Shown here: in pieces, positions 8,786 to 16,964 of the stretch | Numbering within the stretch: position 1 is the first letter of the stretch | Layout of the letters: each line of letters starts with the position of its first letter | NCBI RefSeq assembly: GCF_006335115.1 | Contig: NZ_VDMJ01000016.1 | Span: forward strand, 38,726-102,725 | Direction of reading: 5' to 3' | Origin: Streptomyces sp. NP160 | GTDB taxonomy: Bacteria; Actinomycetota; Actinomycetes; Actinomycetales; Quadrisphaeraceae | Length of the DNA: 64,000 nt | Notes under the pieces: model-generated | Told to the model about the DNA's origin: nothing | Seen by the model: only the letters and a program-made list of their open reading frames with translations | Databases searched by the model: none | Program-made: the position numbers and the translations under genes

Positions 8786-9976
8786 ATGCTCGTGCGCACC
8801 TGCCTGCGCGCGCTGGCCGCCCTGCTCGTGTCGACGGTGGTCCTGGTCCCAGGACCACCCGCGACCGCGCACCCGGTCCCCGCCGCAGCCGCACCACCCG
8901 CAGCGACCTCCACCAGCACCACCGCCACCACCACCGCGCCGTCGACCGCCCCGGTCGGCCTTCCGGCAGCTCCGCCCAGCGGCGCGGCCCCCTACGTCGT
9001 GCGCTCCGGCGACACGCTCACCGGCATCGCCCGCGCCACGGGCACACCCGGAGGGTGGCCCGAGCTCTTCGCCGCCAACCGCGACGTGCTCGGCCCCTCA
9101 CCGGACCTCCTCCGCGTCGGCACGGTGCTCGTCCTGCCCGGGACCTCCCCCGCGGGCGCGCCGGCCGCGCAGCCGTCAGCGCAGCCCGCCGCGGTCACCA
9201 CCTACGAGGTCGCCCCGGGCGACTCGCTGCGCTCAGTGGCGTCCCGCCTCGGCGTCGACGGCGGGTGGCCCGCCCTCTACGCGGCCAACCGGTCAGCGGT
9301 CGGGCCCGACCCCGACCGCCTCGCCGTCGGCGCGCGGCTCGTCGTGCCCGCCGCGGTGGCGTCTGCGCCCGCAGGGCCCGCGCCCGGGACGTCGGCCGCT
9401 CCCGGTGCCGGAGCGGGCACCCGCCTCGGTGCTGCGCCCGAGACCCCCCGGTCCGCACCCGGAGCGGCACCTCCGGCCTCCAGCGGTGCGGGTGCGGACG
9501 GCGCCGTGTCGAGCGCCGTGCCCGCCTGGGTGACGTGGCCGATGGGTCTGGTCGCGGCCCTGGCCGCGCTCGTGCTCGTCGGCGACCCGCTCCTGGCGCT
9601 GGTCCGCCGCCGCACCGCTGCCCGCAGCGCCCGCACGGCGGCCGCCGCGCCCGCAGGTGCGACGGCAGCGGCGAGCGCCGTCCAGCGGCCCGGTCTCAGC
9701 CTGCTGCAGCGGGTCGACGACGTCGGCCGGCCCGAGGAGGGGGAGGCGACCGGCCCGTGCGTCCACGTGGAGCGGCACCCGACCCTCCTGGTCAGCTACA
9801 GCCCCGCCGACGACCTGGTGCTCCTCCTGCTCCCGGAGGAGCACCGCGTGGACGACGTGCTGCAGGTGGCGCGCGTCGCGCTGCCCGAGCGCGCCTACCG
9901 AGCCGTGGAGCGCCGCCTCCCCACGCCGCTGCGCCGCCCGGCGCCCGGACCGGTCAGCGCTCGGTGGGCGGGGTGA
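8786..9976 (+). CDS. Secreted/membrane protein with two LysM domains
   Basis: A 396-residue protein. Residues 1-28 form a signal-peptide-like start (ALAALLVSTVVLV). Two LysM domains follow at ~70-118 (YVVRSGDTLTGIA) and ~140-188 (YEVAPGDSLRSVA). A Pro/Ala linker leads to a transmembrane helix at ~252-274. The C-terminal ~110 residues are cytoplasmic or partly folded, with a segment DDLVLLLLPEEHRVDDVL of unknown function. LysM domains bind peptidoglycan or chitin-like glycans. Both are the actinobacterial variant with WP-x-LY/LF-x-AN and GPxPD motifs, also seen in the LysM protein at 36518-37297. An ATG start is preceded by GAAGAGAGAAG. It probably links the envelope wall to the membrane. Confidence 0.85.
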   Translation: MLVRTCLRALAALLVSTVVLVPGPPATAHPVPAAAAPPAATSTSTTATTTAPSTAPVGLPAAPPSGAAPYVVRSGDTLTGIARATGTPGGWPELFAANRDVLGPSPDLLRVGTVLVLPGTSPAGAPAAQPSAQPAAVTTYEVAPGDSLRSVASRLGVDGGWPALYAANRSAVGPDPDRLAVGARLVVPAAVASAPAGPAPGTSAAPGAGAGTRLGAAPETPRSAPGAAPPASSGAGADGAVSSAVPAWVTWPMGLVAALAALVLVGDPLLALVRRRTAARSARTAAAAPAGATAAASAVQRPGLSLLQRVDDVGRPEEGEATGPCVHVERHPTLLVSYSPADDLVLLLLPEEHRVDDVLQVARVALPERAYRAVERRLPTPLRRPAPGPVSARWAG

Positions 9977-10433
9977 CGCGGCGGGCGCTCGCGGCGCGCA
10001 GCGACTCCACCAGGGCCGCCACGTGACGGCGGTCGTCCGGGCTGAGGTCAGCCAGGCCGGCGACGATCACCGCGGTGTCCGGCTCGACGCCGACCGTGCC
10101 CCGCGACAGCCCCGTGGCCTCGGCCACGGCTGCCTGCAGCACGGACAGCGGCAGCTCCAGCGCTGCGGCGAGCGCCTCCAGCCGGCTGGGGCGTGGTGCG
10201 CGCTGGATCGGCGTGGTGGCCAGGTGGTGGACCGTCGAGCGGGGCAGGCCGCTGCGGCGGGCGACGTCCCCGTAGGACCAGCCGCGCTCGCGCATCCGCT
10301 CCTGCAGGAGGCGCTGCACCGCGCCCGGTGGTCCCTCGAGGGGGCCCGTCGGCCCGTCGGCCCGGGACGCGGCGTCCTGCTCGGCGGCGGGTCGAGCCGC
10401 CGGCTGCGTCGGGGGCTCCGGATGCGTGCTCAC
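9954..10433 (-). CDS. XRE/Cro-like helix-turn-helix regulator
   Basis: About 159 residues from the GTG at 10431-10433; tandem GTG codons just upstream (10434-10439) are alternatives. A disordered N-terminus is followed by the HTH (MRERGWSYGDVARRSGLPRS, then TVHHLAT). The C-terminal half (LEALAAALELPLSVLQAA, then LADLSPDDRRHVAALVESLR) resembles other actinobacterial XRE proteins. Its 3' end overlaps the end of the convergent LysM gene by 23 bases. It is divergent from the small Asn-rich peptide gene, with a near-perfect palindrome between them, so it is the obvious candidate regulator of that gene. Confidence 0.8.
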   Translation of the reverse strand: MSTHPEPPTQPAARPAAEQDAASRADGPTGPLEGPPGAVQRLLQERMRERGWSYGDVARRSGLPRSTVHHLATTPIQRAPRPSRLEALAAALELPLSVLQAAVAEATGLSRGTVGVEPDTAVIVAGLADLSPDDRRHVAALVESLRAASARRVTPPTER

Positions 10434-10541
10434 CACCACTGGTCCGCCGTCCTCCCGCTCGCTGCCCGCCCCCCGATCCCGGAAGTCCACCACAACCCGG
10501 GGCGGTGCCGGGGGTTGTGCTCCCGAGGAACGCCGCCTACT

Positions 10542-10558
10542 GTACAAGTTACTTGGAC
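10542..10558. promoter_or_regulatory. Palindromic operator between XRE gene and Asn-rich peptide gene
   Basis: GTACAAGT-T-ACTTGGAC is an 8-1-8 palindrome with one mismatch in an otherwise GC-rich intergenic region. Its AT-rich surroundings are the only such patch within several kilobases and probably contain the divergent promoters. Assignment to the adjacent XRE protein is inferred from position and symmetry. Confidence 0.6.
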
Positions 10559-10669
10559 AGTTCGTTCAAGGGTTTCGGTCGATCGGTCGAGTCGGACGCT
10601 CAGCAAGGGGGGGTGTCTCGAAGGACCGGCCGGAGCCTGGAGCACCACAGAGGCACAAGGAGACGTGCG

Positions 10670-10990
10670 ATGACTGTTCTCACTGCAGCCGACCTGGCTC
10701 TCGAGTCCGTCGAGATGCTCCCGACCCGCGAGACGCTCAACGCGTACAGCGGGGGCCACGGGTCGCTGATCTCCGTCGGCGACGTCCTCAGCGGCAACGA
10801 CGTGCTGAGCGACAACGACGGCAACTTCAGCGGCAACCTCAACGGCAACTTCAGCGGCAACGAGTACACGGACAACTCCGACAACTCCGTCGACAACTCC
10901 GACAGCTCCACCAACGACTCGTACAACGACTACGGCCACGGCGGCTGGGGCGGCGGCCACGGCGACTGGCACGACGACTGCACGTGGTGA
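10670..10990 (+). CDS. Asn/Ser/Gly-rich 106-residue peptide, candidate RiPP-type precursor
   Basis: A 106-residue protein with no recognised family. A leader-like N-terminus carries SVEMLPTRETLN (residues 13-24), resembling leader motifs of small actinobacterial peptides. The middle is built from near-repeats: NFSGN at 52-56 and 60-64, plus DVLSGN/DVLSDN and DNS units. The tail is His/Gly/Trp-rich (YGHGGWGGGHGDWHDD) and ends CTW with the only cysteine. AAGGAG at 10657-10662 lies seven bases before the ATG. A strong terminator follows, so the peptide is probably expressed as a short abundant mRNA. The next gene encodes a PqqD-like/M50 protease, a typical peptide-maturation partner. A precursor role is inference; an ordinary secreted or structural small protein is possible. 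Confidence 0.75.
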   Translation: MTVLTAADLALESVEMLPTRETLNAYSGGHGSLISVGDVLSGNDVLSDNDGNFSGNLNGNFSGNEYTDNSDNSVDNSDSSTNDSYNDYGHGGWGGGHGDWHDDCTW

Positions 10991-11009
10991 CCCGTCGCGC
11001 CTGAGCGGT

Positions 11010-11048
11010 CGGAAGGGCCGCCCCCGGTGCCCGGGGGCGGCCCTTCCG
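11010..11048 (+). terminator. Strong terminator after the Asn-rich peptide gene
   Basis: Arms 11010-11027 and 11031-11048 are perfectly complementary over 18 bp with a 3-nt loop. The hairpin lies 20 bases after the peptide stop and 41 bases before the M50 gene. It would uncouple the two transcripts, or leave the protease with partial read-through. Confidence 0.8.
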
Positions 11049-11088
11049 CACGTCGGGGGTCGACGACGACGAGTGAGCAGGAGGCGGC

Positions 11089-12477
11089 ATGACCGCGCAG
11101 CTGGAGCACCCCGACCTCGCCGGGCCGTCCGCGACCCGCCGGCCGCCGGCCCGGGCCGCCGGGCTGGAGCTGCTCGGCGAGCTCCGCGGCTCCGGCTCGC
11201 AGCGGCCGCCGGGCCTGGTGCGCCGCGACGACGGGCAGGTGCTGCAGCTGACGCCGCTGGCCTACCGGGTGCTCGCGGCGCTGGACGGCGTCCGCACGTC
11301 CGCCGACGTCGCCGCGGAGGTCTCGCAGGGCGGCGGCGACGAGGTCGACGCAGCGGGCGTCCGCTTCCTCGTGGCGAGGAAGCTGGCGCCGCTCGGCCTG
11401 CTCGACGACGAGCGGTCGACCCCGCCGCCGCGCGCCGACCCCCTGCTGGCGCTGCGGGCCCGCACGCCGCTGCTGGGCCCGCGAGCCGTGGGGGCGGTGG
11501 CGCGGGTCCTGCAGCCGCTGTTCCGCCTGCCGGTGGTGCTCGCCGCCGTGGCGGCCCTGGCGCTGCTCGACGTGTGGCTGCTGGCGGTGCACGGGCTCGG
11601 CGGGGCGCTCGGGGCCGTGGTGCGCGACCCAGCGCTCGCGCTGGCGGTGGTCGGCACGGCGGTGGCCGCGGCGCTCTTCCACGAGTGCGGGCACGCGGCC
11701 GGCTGCCGGTTCAGCGGCGCGCGGCCCGGTGCGGTCGGCCTGGGGCTCTACCTCGTCTACCCGGCCTTCTACACCGACGTCAACGACGCCTACCGCCTCG
11801 GGCGGGCCGGGCGGCTGCGCACCGACCTCGGCGGGCTGTACTTCCACACCCTCGCTGTGCTGGCCCTCGGCGGGGCCCACGCGGTCACCGGCGCCGAGTG
11901 GTTGCTGCTCGCGGTGCTGGTCATCCAGCTGGGCATGCTGGAGCAGCTGCTGCCGCTGGTGCGCTACGACGGCTACCACGTGCTGGCCGACCTCGTCGGC
12001 GTGCCCGACCTCTTCGCCCGCATCGGCCCTGTGCTGCGCCACGCGGCCGGGCGGGGGTCGGGCCGCGACCCCCGCGTGGTGGGCCTCAAGCGCTGGGTCC
12101 GGGTGGTGGTGACCGGGTGGGTCGCCGTCGTCGTCCCCTTCCTCGTGGTGGCCCTCTCGCTGCTGCTGTGGCACCTGCCCCGGCTGGTCGCAGCCCTCGG
12201 GGGAGCGGGGCTGGCGGAGGCGGGAGCGGCTGCGCGCGCCTTCGAGGCCGGCCAGGCGGCCGCCGGCACCGCCGCCGCCCTGAACGCGGGCCTCCTGCTG
12301 CTCGTGGTCGGGGGTGTCCTCTGCGTGCTCGGGCGCGTCCTGCGGGCGGCATCCCGGGCGGCGCGGCGCTGGTCCGCGGGGCACCGCCGCCGCCGCACCT
12401 GCCTGGTCGCCGCCGCGGTGGCGCTCACCGCCGCGCTGCTCACCGGGTGGCTGGCCTCCGGGCAGCTCGTCGTCTGA
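11089..12477 (+). CDS. M50-family membrane metalloprotease with N-terminal PqqD-like domain
   Basis: A 462-residue protein. Residues ~27-107 resemble a PqqD-like winged helix (peptide-recognition element), with LTPLAYRVLAALDGVRTSAD and a C-terminal KLAPLGLL. The membrane part starts near 145. The zinc motif HECGH is at 198-202, on a helix as in site-2-protease-type M50 enzymes. A second conserved motif, YDGYHVLADL (Asp294), supplies the third metal ligand. Four or more further hydrophobic segments follow. This layout matches 'peptide zinc metalloprotease' proteins found with ribosomal peptides. AGGAGG (11079-11084) precedes the ATG. With the upstream peptide gene it suggests recognition, cleavage and perhaps export of that peptide. 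No radical-SAM, YcaO or lanthionine enzyme is nearby. Confidence 0.85.
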   Translation: MTAQLEHPDLAGPSATRRPPARAAGLELLGELRGSGSQRPPGLVRRDDGQVLQLTPLAYRVLAALDGVRTSADVAAEVSQGGGDEVDAAGVRFLVARKLAPLGLLDDERSTPPPRADPLLALRARTPLLGPRAVGAVARVLQPLFRLPVVLAAVAALALLDVWLLAVHGLGGALGAVVRDPALALAVVGTAVAAALFHECGHAAGCRFSGARPGAVGLGLYLVYPAFYTDVNDAYRLGRAGRLRTDLGGLYFHTLAVLALGGAHAVTGAEWLLLAVLVIQLGMLEQLLPLVRYDGYHVLADLVGVPDLFARIGPVLRHAAGRGSGRDPRVVGLKRWVRVVVTGWVAVVVPFLVVALSLLLWHLPRLVAALGGAGLAEAGAAARAFEAGQAAAGTAAALNAGLLLLVVGGVLCVLGRVLRAASRAARRWSAGHRRRRTCLVAAAVALTAALLTGWLASGQLVV

Positions 12478-12497
12478 GGAGCGCCCACACTGGCGGG

Positions 12498-13385
12498 GTG
12501 CCGCCCCCGCGCCCGGAGCTCCTGCGCCACCCGCTGCCGGGCGACCTCCACCGCTCGCCGGTCGAGCCCGGGTCGGGGTGGCCGGAGGACCCCGCCGAGC
12601 CGGGCACCCGCGTCGCGCGGACGCCGGCGGGGGTGGTGCGGTCCGCGGCGGCCTCGCGGACCACCGAGCAGCTCGACGCGCGGGTCTCGGTCTGCCGCGC
12701 CTGTCCCCGCCTCGTCGCCTGGCGGGAGGAGGTGGCCGCCACCGGCCGGCGGGCCTACCGCGACCAGCCCTACTGGGGCCGCCCGATCTCCGGCTGGGGG
12801 GACGCGCACGCCCCGCTGCTGGTGGTGGGGCTGGCCCCCGCCGCCCACGGCGGCAACCGCACGGGACGCGTCTTCACCGGTGACAGGTCCGGTGACTGGA
12901 TCTTCGCCGCGCTGCACCGCGCCGGCCTCGCCGCGCAGGAGCGCAGCGACCACGCCGGTGACGGGCAGCACCTCACCGGCGTCCGCATCGCCGCGGCCGT
13001 GCGCTGCGCCCCGCCGGACAACCTGCCCACCCCCGACGAGCGCGCGGCCTGCGCGCCCTGGCTCGACCGCGAGGTGCAGCTGGTCCGGCCGCGGGTGCTC
13101 CTGGCCCTGGGCGGCATCGCCTGGGACGCCTCGCTGGCCTGCGCCCGCCGCCTCGGGTGGGCGGTGCCGCGACCGGCGCCGCGCTTCGGGCACGGCGCCC
13201 GCGCCGTCCTGGCCCTCCCGGGGCAGGACGGCGGCGGAGCCGTGCACCTGGTGGGCAGCTACCACGTCAGCCAGCAGAACACCTCCACCGGCCGGCTCAC
13301 GGAGGCGATGCTCGACGACGCCGTCGCCCTGGCCGCGGCGCTCGCCGGGCTGCCCGGTGCGGGGGCCCCTGGGCCGCGCGGGTGA
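12498..13385 (+). CDS. Uracil-DNA glycosylase, family 5 (UdgB-like)
   Basis: A 295-residue base-excision repair enzyme that removes uracil and related deaminated bases. The iron-sulfur cysteines include VCRACPRL near residue 65. The uracil-binding motif I is GLAPAAHGGNRTGR and the C-terminal intercalation motif is GSYHVSQQNT. APPDNLPTPDERAAC carries further cluster-type residues. Motif I with A-A-H in place of the D/E of families 1 and 4 is the family 5 signature. The GTG at 12498 lies six bases after CACACT (12486-12491), suggesting a leaderless mRNA. The following 145 bases before ndh show no strong hairpin. Confidence 0.92.
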   Translation: MPPPRPELLRHPLPGDLHRSPVEPGSGWPEDPAEPGTRVARTPAGVVRSAAASRTTEQLDARVSVCRACPRLVAWREEVAATGRRAYRDQPYWGRPISGWGDAHAPLLVVGLAPAAHGGNRTGRVFTGDRSGDWIFAALHRAGLAAQERSDHAGDGQHLTGVRIAAAVRCAPPDNLPTPDERAACAPWLDREVQLVRPRVLLALGGIAWDASLACARRLGWAVPRPAPRFGHGARAVLALPGQDGGGAVHLVGSYHVSQQNTSTGRLTEAMLDDAVALAAALAGLPGAGAPGPRG

Positions 13386-13518
13386 TCGGGCGCCCCCTGC
13401 GGTGTGCTTCGGGTCGCGCGCGACGCGACTGGAGGAGACGATCACGGGCTCACCCCCGCGGGTGCCTCCTGACGGCGGAGTCTGGCGGCCCCGTTAGCAC
13501 GCGTGCCCGGGCGAACCC

Positions 13519-13533
13519 TAGATTTGGGGCATG
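13519..13533 (+). promoter_or_regulatory. Leaderless promoter of ndh
   Basis: TAGATT (13519-13524) lies exactly six bases before the ATG at 13531, and no ribosome-binding site fits. This is the clearest single example in the window of a -10 element placed so that transcription starts at the start codon. Confidence 0.6.
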
Positions 13534-14934
13534 ACCGCCCCCTCCTCCCTGGAGTCCCCTGTGCCCGCCGCGGCGGGACGCCCCCGGATCCTGCTGCTCG
13601 GCGGGGGCTTCGTGGGCCTGCTCACGGCGCGCCACCTGCTCAAGCAGCTCAAGCCCGGCGAGGCGCAGGTCGTCGTCGTCGACCCGCGCCCCTACATGAC
13701 GTACGCGCCGTTCCTGCCCGAGGTGGCCGGCGGCTCGATCGAGTCCCGCCACGTGGTGGTCTCCCTGCGCCAGGCGCTCAAGGGCGCCGACGTCGTCACG
13801 GGCACCGTGACCGGCATGGACCCGGCCCGCAAGGTCGCCTTCGTGCAGCCGCAGGAGGGCGAGCAGGTCGAGATCTCCTACGACCAGGTCGTCGTCGGCC
13901 TCGGCGCGGTCTCCCGCACCTTCCCGATCCCCGGGCTCATGGAGCAGGCGATCGGCTTCAAGTCCGTCGAGGAGGCCACGGCCTGCCGCGACCACATCCT
14001 CGACCGCCTCGACGCCGCCGCGGTCATGACCGACCCCGCCGCCAAGGCGCGCGCGCTGACCTTCGTCTTCGTCGGCGGCGGATACGCCGGCATCGAGGCC
14101 ATGGCCGAGCTCGAGGACCTCGTCCGCGCCTCCGTGAAGGACCACTCCGGCATCAGCCAGGACGAGGTCAAGTTCATCGTCGTGGAGGCGCTCGGGCGGA
14201 TCCTGCCCGAGGTCGGCCCCGAGATGAGCCTGTGGTCGCTGCACCAGCTCCGCGAGCGCGGCATCGACATCCGCCTCGACACCCAGCTGAAGTCCATCGA
14301 GGGCGGTCACGCCGTGCTCTCGGACGGCACCGAGTTCGACACCGACACCGTCGTGTGGACCGCCGGCATCAAGTCCAACCCGGTGCTGGCCAACACCGGC
14401 CTCCCGCTGGACAAGCTCGGCCGCCTCACGGTCCGCGCCGACCTGCGGGTGGCCGGCGAGGACGGCGTGGTCGAGGGCGCCTGGGGCGCCGGCGACGCCT
14501 GCGCCGTGCCGGACCTCACCAAGGAGCCGGGCCAGTTCTGCGCTCCCAACGCCCAGCACGCCGTGCGCGAGTCCAAGGTGCTGGCCGCCAACCTCGTGGC
14601 CACGCTGCGCGGCGAGGGCCTGACCGAGTACCGCCACAAGTACATCGGCACGGTCGCCTCGTTCGGCATCGGCAAGGGCGTCGCCAACACCTTCGGCGTG
14701 AAGGTCAAGGGCTTCCCGGCGTGGGTCATGCACCGCGCGTACCACCTCTACGCGATGCCCACCCTCGACCGGAAGGTCCGCATCGCCCTCGGCTGGGCGG
14801 CCTCCGGCATGGGCGTCACCCGCGACATGGTGGCCATCGGCCGCCAGGCGCGTCCCCGCGAGGACTTCGTGGCCGCCGGCGCCAAGCCGCCGGCGCCGCG
14901 CCCCGTGGGCGACCCGGCTCCCTCCAAGAGCTGA
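13531..14934 (+). CDS. ndh: Type II NADH dehydrogenase (NDH-2)
   Basis: A 467-residue membrane-associated flavoenzyme that oxidises NADH and reduces the quinone pool without proton pumping. The FAD-binding motif GGGFVGLLTA lies near the N-terminus and the NADH-binding motif GGGYAGIEAMAEL follows at ~183. A third motif, WGAGDACAVPDL, completes the pyridine-nucleotide-disulfide oxidoreductase fold. The C-terminal helical region HRAYHLYAMPTLDRK is the membrane-contact part of NDH-2. A strong terminator follows, so it is monocistronic. Confidence 0.93.
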   Translation: MTAPSSLESPVPAAAGRPRILLLGGGFVGLLTARHLLKQLKPGEAQVVVVDPRPYMTYAPFLPEVAGGSIESRHVVVSLRQALKGADVVTGTVTGMDPARKVAFVQPQEGEQVEISYDQVVVGLGAVSRTFPIPGLMEQAIGFKSVEEATACRDHILDRLDAAAVMTDPAAKARALTFVFVGGGYAGIEAMAELEDLVRASVKDHSGISQDEVKFIVVEALGRILPEVGPEMSLWSLHQLRERGIDIRLDTQLKSIEGGHAVLSDGTEFDTDTVVWTAGIKSNPVLANTGLPLDKLGRLTVRADLRVAGEDGVVEGAWGAGDACAVPDLTKEPGQFCAPNAQHAVRESKVLAANLVATLRGEGLTEYRHKYIGTVASFGIGKGVANTFGVKVKGFPAWVMHRAYHLYAMPTLDRKVRIALGWAASGMGVTRDMVAIGRQARPREDFVAAGAKPPAPRPVGDPAPSKS

Positions 14935-14941
14935 GGACCTG

Positions 14942-14989
14942 ACGACGACGGCGGGGCCGGTGCACGTGCGCCGGCCCCGCCGTCGTCGT
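14942..14989 (+). terminator. Terminator after ndh
   Basis: Arms 14942-14960 and 14971-14989 form a 19-bp perfect stem around a 10-base loop, eight bases after the ndh stop and 26 bases before the tRNA gene. Confidence 0.8.
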
Positions 14990-15015
14990 GACGGCCGACC
15001 GCGCGGGCCCGGCCC

Positions 15016-15092
15016 GCCCCCGTAGCCCAACCGGCAGAGGCAGGCGCCTTAAAAGCGCCTCAGTGCGGGTTCGAACCCCGCCGGGGGCACCA
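15016..15092 (+). tRNA. tRNA with anticodon TAA (tRNA-Leu-like), short variable loop, CCA encoded
   Basis: The acceptor stem GCCCCCG/CGGGGGC (15016-15022 with 15082-15088) is followed by A and an encoded CCA. The anticodon stem is GGCGC/GCGCC with loop CTTAAAA, giving anticodon TAA at 15050-15052. The T arm is GCGGG-TTCGAAC-CCCGC. The variable region TCAGT is only five bases, whereas bacterial tRNA-Leu is class II with a long variable arm. The D arm has a three-pair stem (GCC/GGC) plus a C-A mismatch, and contains the GG pair. The discriminator is A, as in tRNA-Leu. The anticodon formally decodes UUA, but identity is uncertain because of the class I shape. Confidence 0.85.
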
Positions 15093-15110
15093 GCACCCGT
15101 CCGCCCGCTC

Positions 15111-16955
15111 TCACGCCTGGGCGGCCAGGCGCACGTGCGTGGAGGCGCCGCCGTACCCCGCGTACCCGCCGCGCCGCTCGAGCAGCTCGACGTGGAAGCC
15201 CGTGGAGAGCACCGCCGTGTAGAGGTGCAGCAGCTCGCCGCCGTCGGCGTCGCGGTCGTAGAGCAGGCCGTGGGAGCGCAGGTCGTCCAGCTGCTCGTCC
15301 GGCAGCGCGAAGCGGGCGCCGAGGTCGGCGTAGTAGTTGTCGGGCACCGGCATGAGCGGCACGCCGGCCTCCCGCAGCCGCACCGCCTCGGCGCGCACGT
15401 CGGGCACCGCGCACGCCAGCTGCGTCACTCCGCGCCGTCGCGGGGCCCCCGCCGCGGTCTCGGGGGCGTTGAGGACCAGGCGCAGGTCACCCCGGGCCGG
15501 GCGCAGCGCGCGCGAGCGCATGCGGCCGTGCGGCTCCACGAACTCCTCCACCGGCCCCGGCTCGAGCCCGAGGAGCGTGCGGTGGAAGGAGACCTCCTGC
15601 AGCAGCAGGTCCGGCGGCACGGCCACGGTCACGTGGTCCAGGCAGGTCCAGCCCGCTCCCGCCGCGCCGCCGGCCTCGAGCCCGCCGGTCGAGCCGGCCG
15701 GGAGCGCCTCGAAGTCGCCGCGCCAGTGGTCGGCCTGCCCGGGCTCGGCGGACAGGAGCACCTGCAGGCCCGAGGGGGTGGCCAGGCCCGGCAGGACCGC
15801 CTCGCCCCCGGACCTCACGACGTCGACGGCGGGCCACAGCAGGGCGGCGGCGCGCGCTGCGACGTCGGTCACCGGGGGAGCGACCAGGCCCAGAGCGGTG
15901 GCTCCTCCGGTGGCCATCGCCTCGGCGGGGGCCTGCGAGACCACCACGTGGGCGCCGCCGTTGCGCCACAGCGCCACGGGCTTGCTGCGGTGGCGGCCGG
16001 CCGCGACGAAGCCGAGCGCCTCCAGCAGGCGCTCGACGTCCGAGCCGGGGCTGGCCGCCAGCTCCACGAAGGCCGGGTCGACCCTCGCGGCCGCCGGGGG
16101 AGAGGCCGCCACCACCTCGCGGGCGGGGGAGGACGCCGGCAGGCGGGCGGCGAGCTGGTCCTCGAGGAAGACCAGGGAGCGCTTCGCGTCGCGCGCGGTG
16201 ACGGACGGCGCGGCCTCGCGCACGAGGTCGCTGAAGACCTCCAGCGACAGCGGTCCGCGGTAGCCGGCCTCCAGCACCGCCGCGACCACCCCGGCGACGT
16301 CGAGCGCGCCCTGCCCCGGGAAGCACCGGTGGTGGCGGCTCCACTCCAGCAGCCCCATCTGGAGCACCGGGGCGTCGGCCACCTGCAGGAAGCCGATCCG
16401 GTCACCCGGCACCCCGGCGAGCGCTGCGGGCCCGTCACCGCGGGAGAGCAGGTGGAAGGTGTCGACGGCGAGCGTCACCGCCGGGTGGTCGGCCCGCCGG
16501 ACGACGTCCCAGGCCCGCCCCACCCGGTGCACGTGGCGGCCCCACGCCAGCGCCTCGTAGGCGATGGTCACCCCGGCCTCGGCGGCCAGGTCCCCCAGGC
16601 GGTGGAGCTGCTCGGCGGACAGGTCGACGTCGTCGACGGCGTCGGGCAGGGCGTTGGAGCAGCACAGCACCGTGGTGGCGCCCAGCTCGGCCATCACCGC
16701 CAGCTTGGCCCGGAAGCGGTGCTCCACCGCCGCGAAGCGCCCCGGGGCGACGCCCTCGACGTCGCGCACCGGCTGGAACAGGTCGATGCTCAGCCCCAGG
16801 TCCGCGCACCGGGCGGCCACCTCCCGCGGCGTCAGCGCGGAGGCCACGAGGTCGTTGTCGAACAGCTCCAGCCCGTCGAAGCCCGCCGCGGCGATGGCGG
16901 GCAGCTTGTCGACGAGGCGCCCGCTGAGCGAGACGGTGGCGATGCCCTGGTGCAC
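15111..16955 (-). CDS. quiC: 3-Dehydroshikimate dehydratase, QuiC-type fusion with HPPD-like domain
   Basis: A 614-residue two-part enzyme. The N-terminal ~280 residues form a sugar-phosphate-isomerase-like TIM barrel with metal ligands Glu134 (AYEALAWG), Asp165 (AVDTFH), Gln191 (LQVADAP) and Glu239 (SLEVFSD). As I recall, these are the ligand positions of Pseudomonas QuiC1. It converts 3-dehydroshikimate to protocatechuate. The C-terminal ~310 residues resemble 4-hydroxyphenylpyruvate dioxygenase (LDHVTVAVPP, GVTQLACAVPDV), as in known QuiC fusions. The gene follows a shikimate dehydrogenase by 9 bases in the same operon, which supports the assignment. No protocatechuate dioxygenase genes are in the window. 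Confidence 0.9.
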   Translation of the reverse strand: MHQGIATVSLSGRLVDKLPAIAAAGFDGLELFDNDLVASALTPREVAARCADLGLSIDLFQPVRDVEGVAPGRFAAVEHRFRAKLAVMAELGATTVLCCSNALPDAVDDVDLSAEQLHRLGDLAAEAGVTIAYEALAWGRHVHRVGRAWDVVRRADHPAVTLAVDTFHLLSRGDGPAALAGVPGDRIGFLQVADAPVLQMGLLEWSRHHRCFPGQGALDVAGVVAAVLEAGYRGPLSLEVFSDLVREAAPSVTARDAKRSLVFLEDQLAARLPASSPAREVVAASPPAAARVDPAFVELAASPGSDVERLLEALGFVAAGRHRSKPVALWRNGGAHVVVSQAPAEAMATGGATALGLVAPPVTDVAARAAALLWPAVDVVRSGGEAVLPGLATPSGLQVLLSAEPGQADHWRGDFEALPAGSTGGLEAGGAAGAGWTCLDHVTVAVPPDLLLQEVSFHRTLLGLEPGPVEEFVEPHGRMRSRALRPARGDLRLVLNAPETAAGAPRRRGVTQLACAVPDVRAEAVRLREAGVPLMPVPDNYYADLGARFALPDEQLDDLRSHGLLYDRDADGGELLHLYTAVLSTGFHVELLERRGGYAGYGGASTHVRLAAQA

Positions 16956-16964
16956 GGGGCTCCC

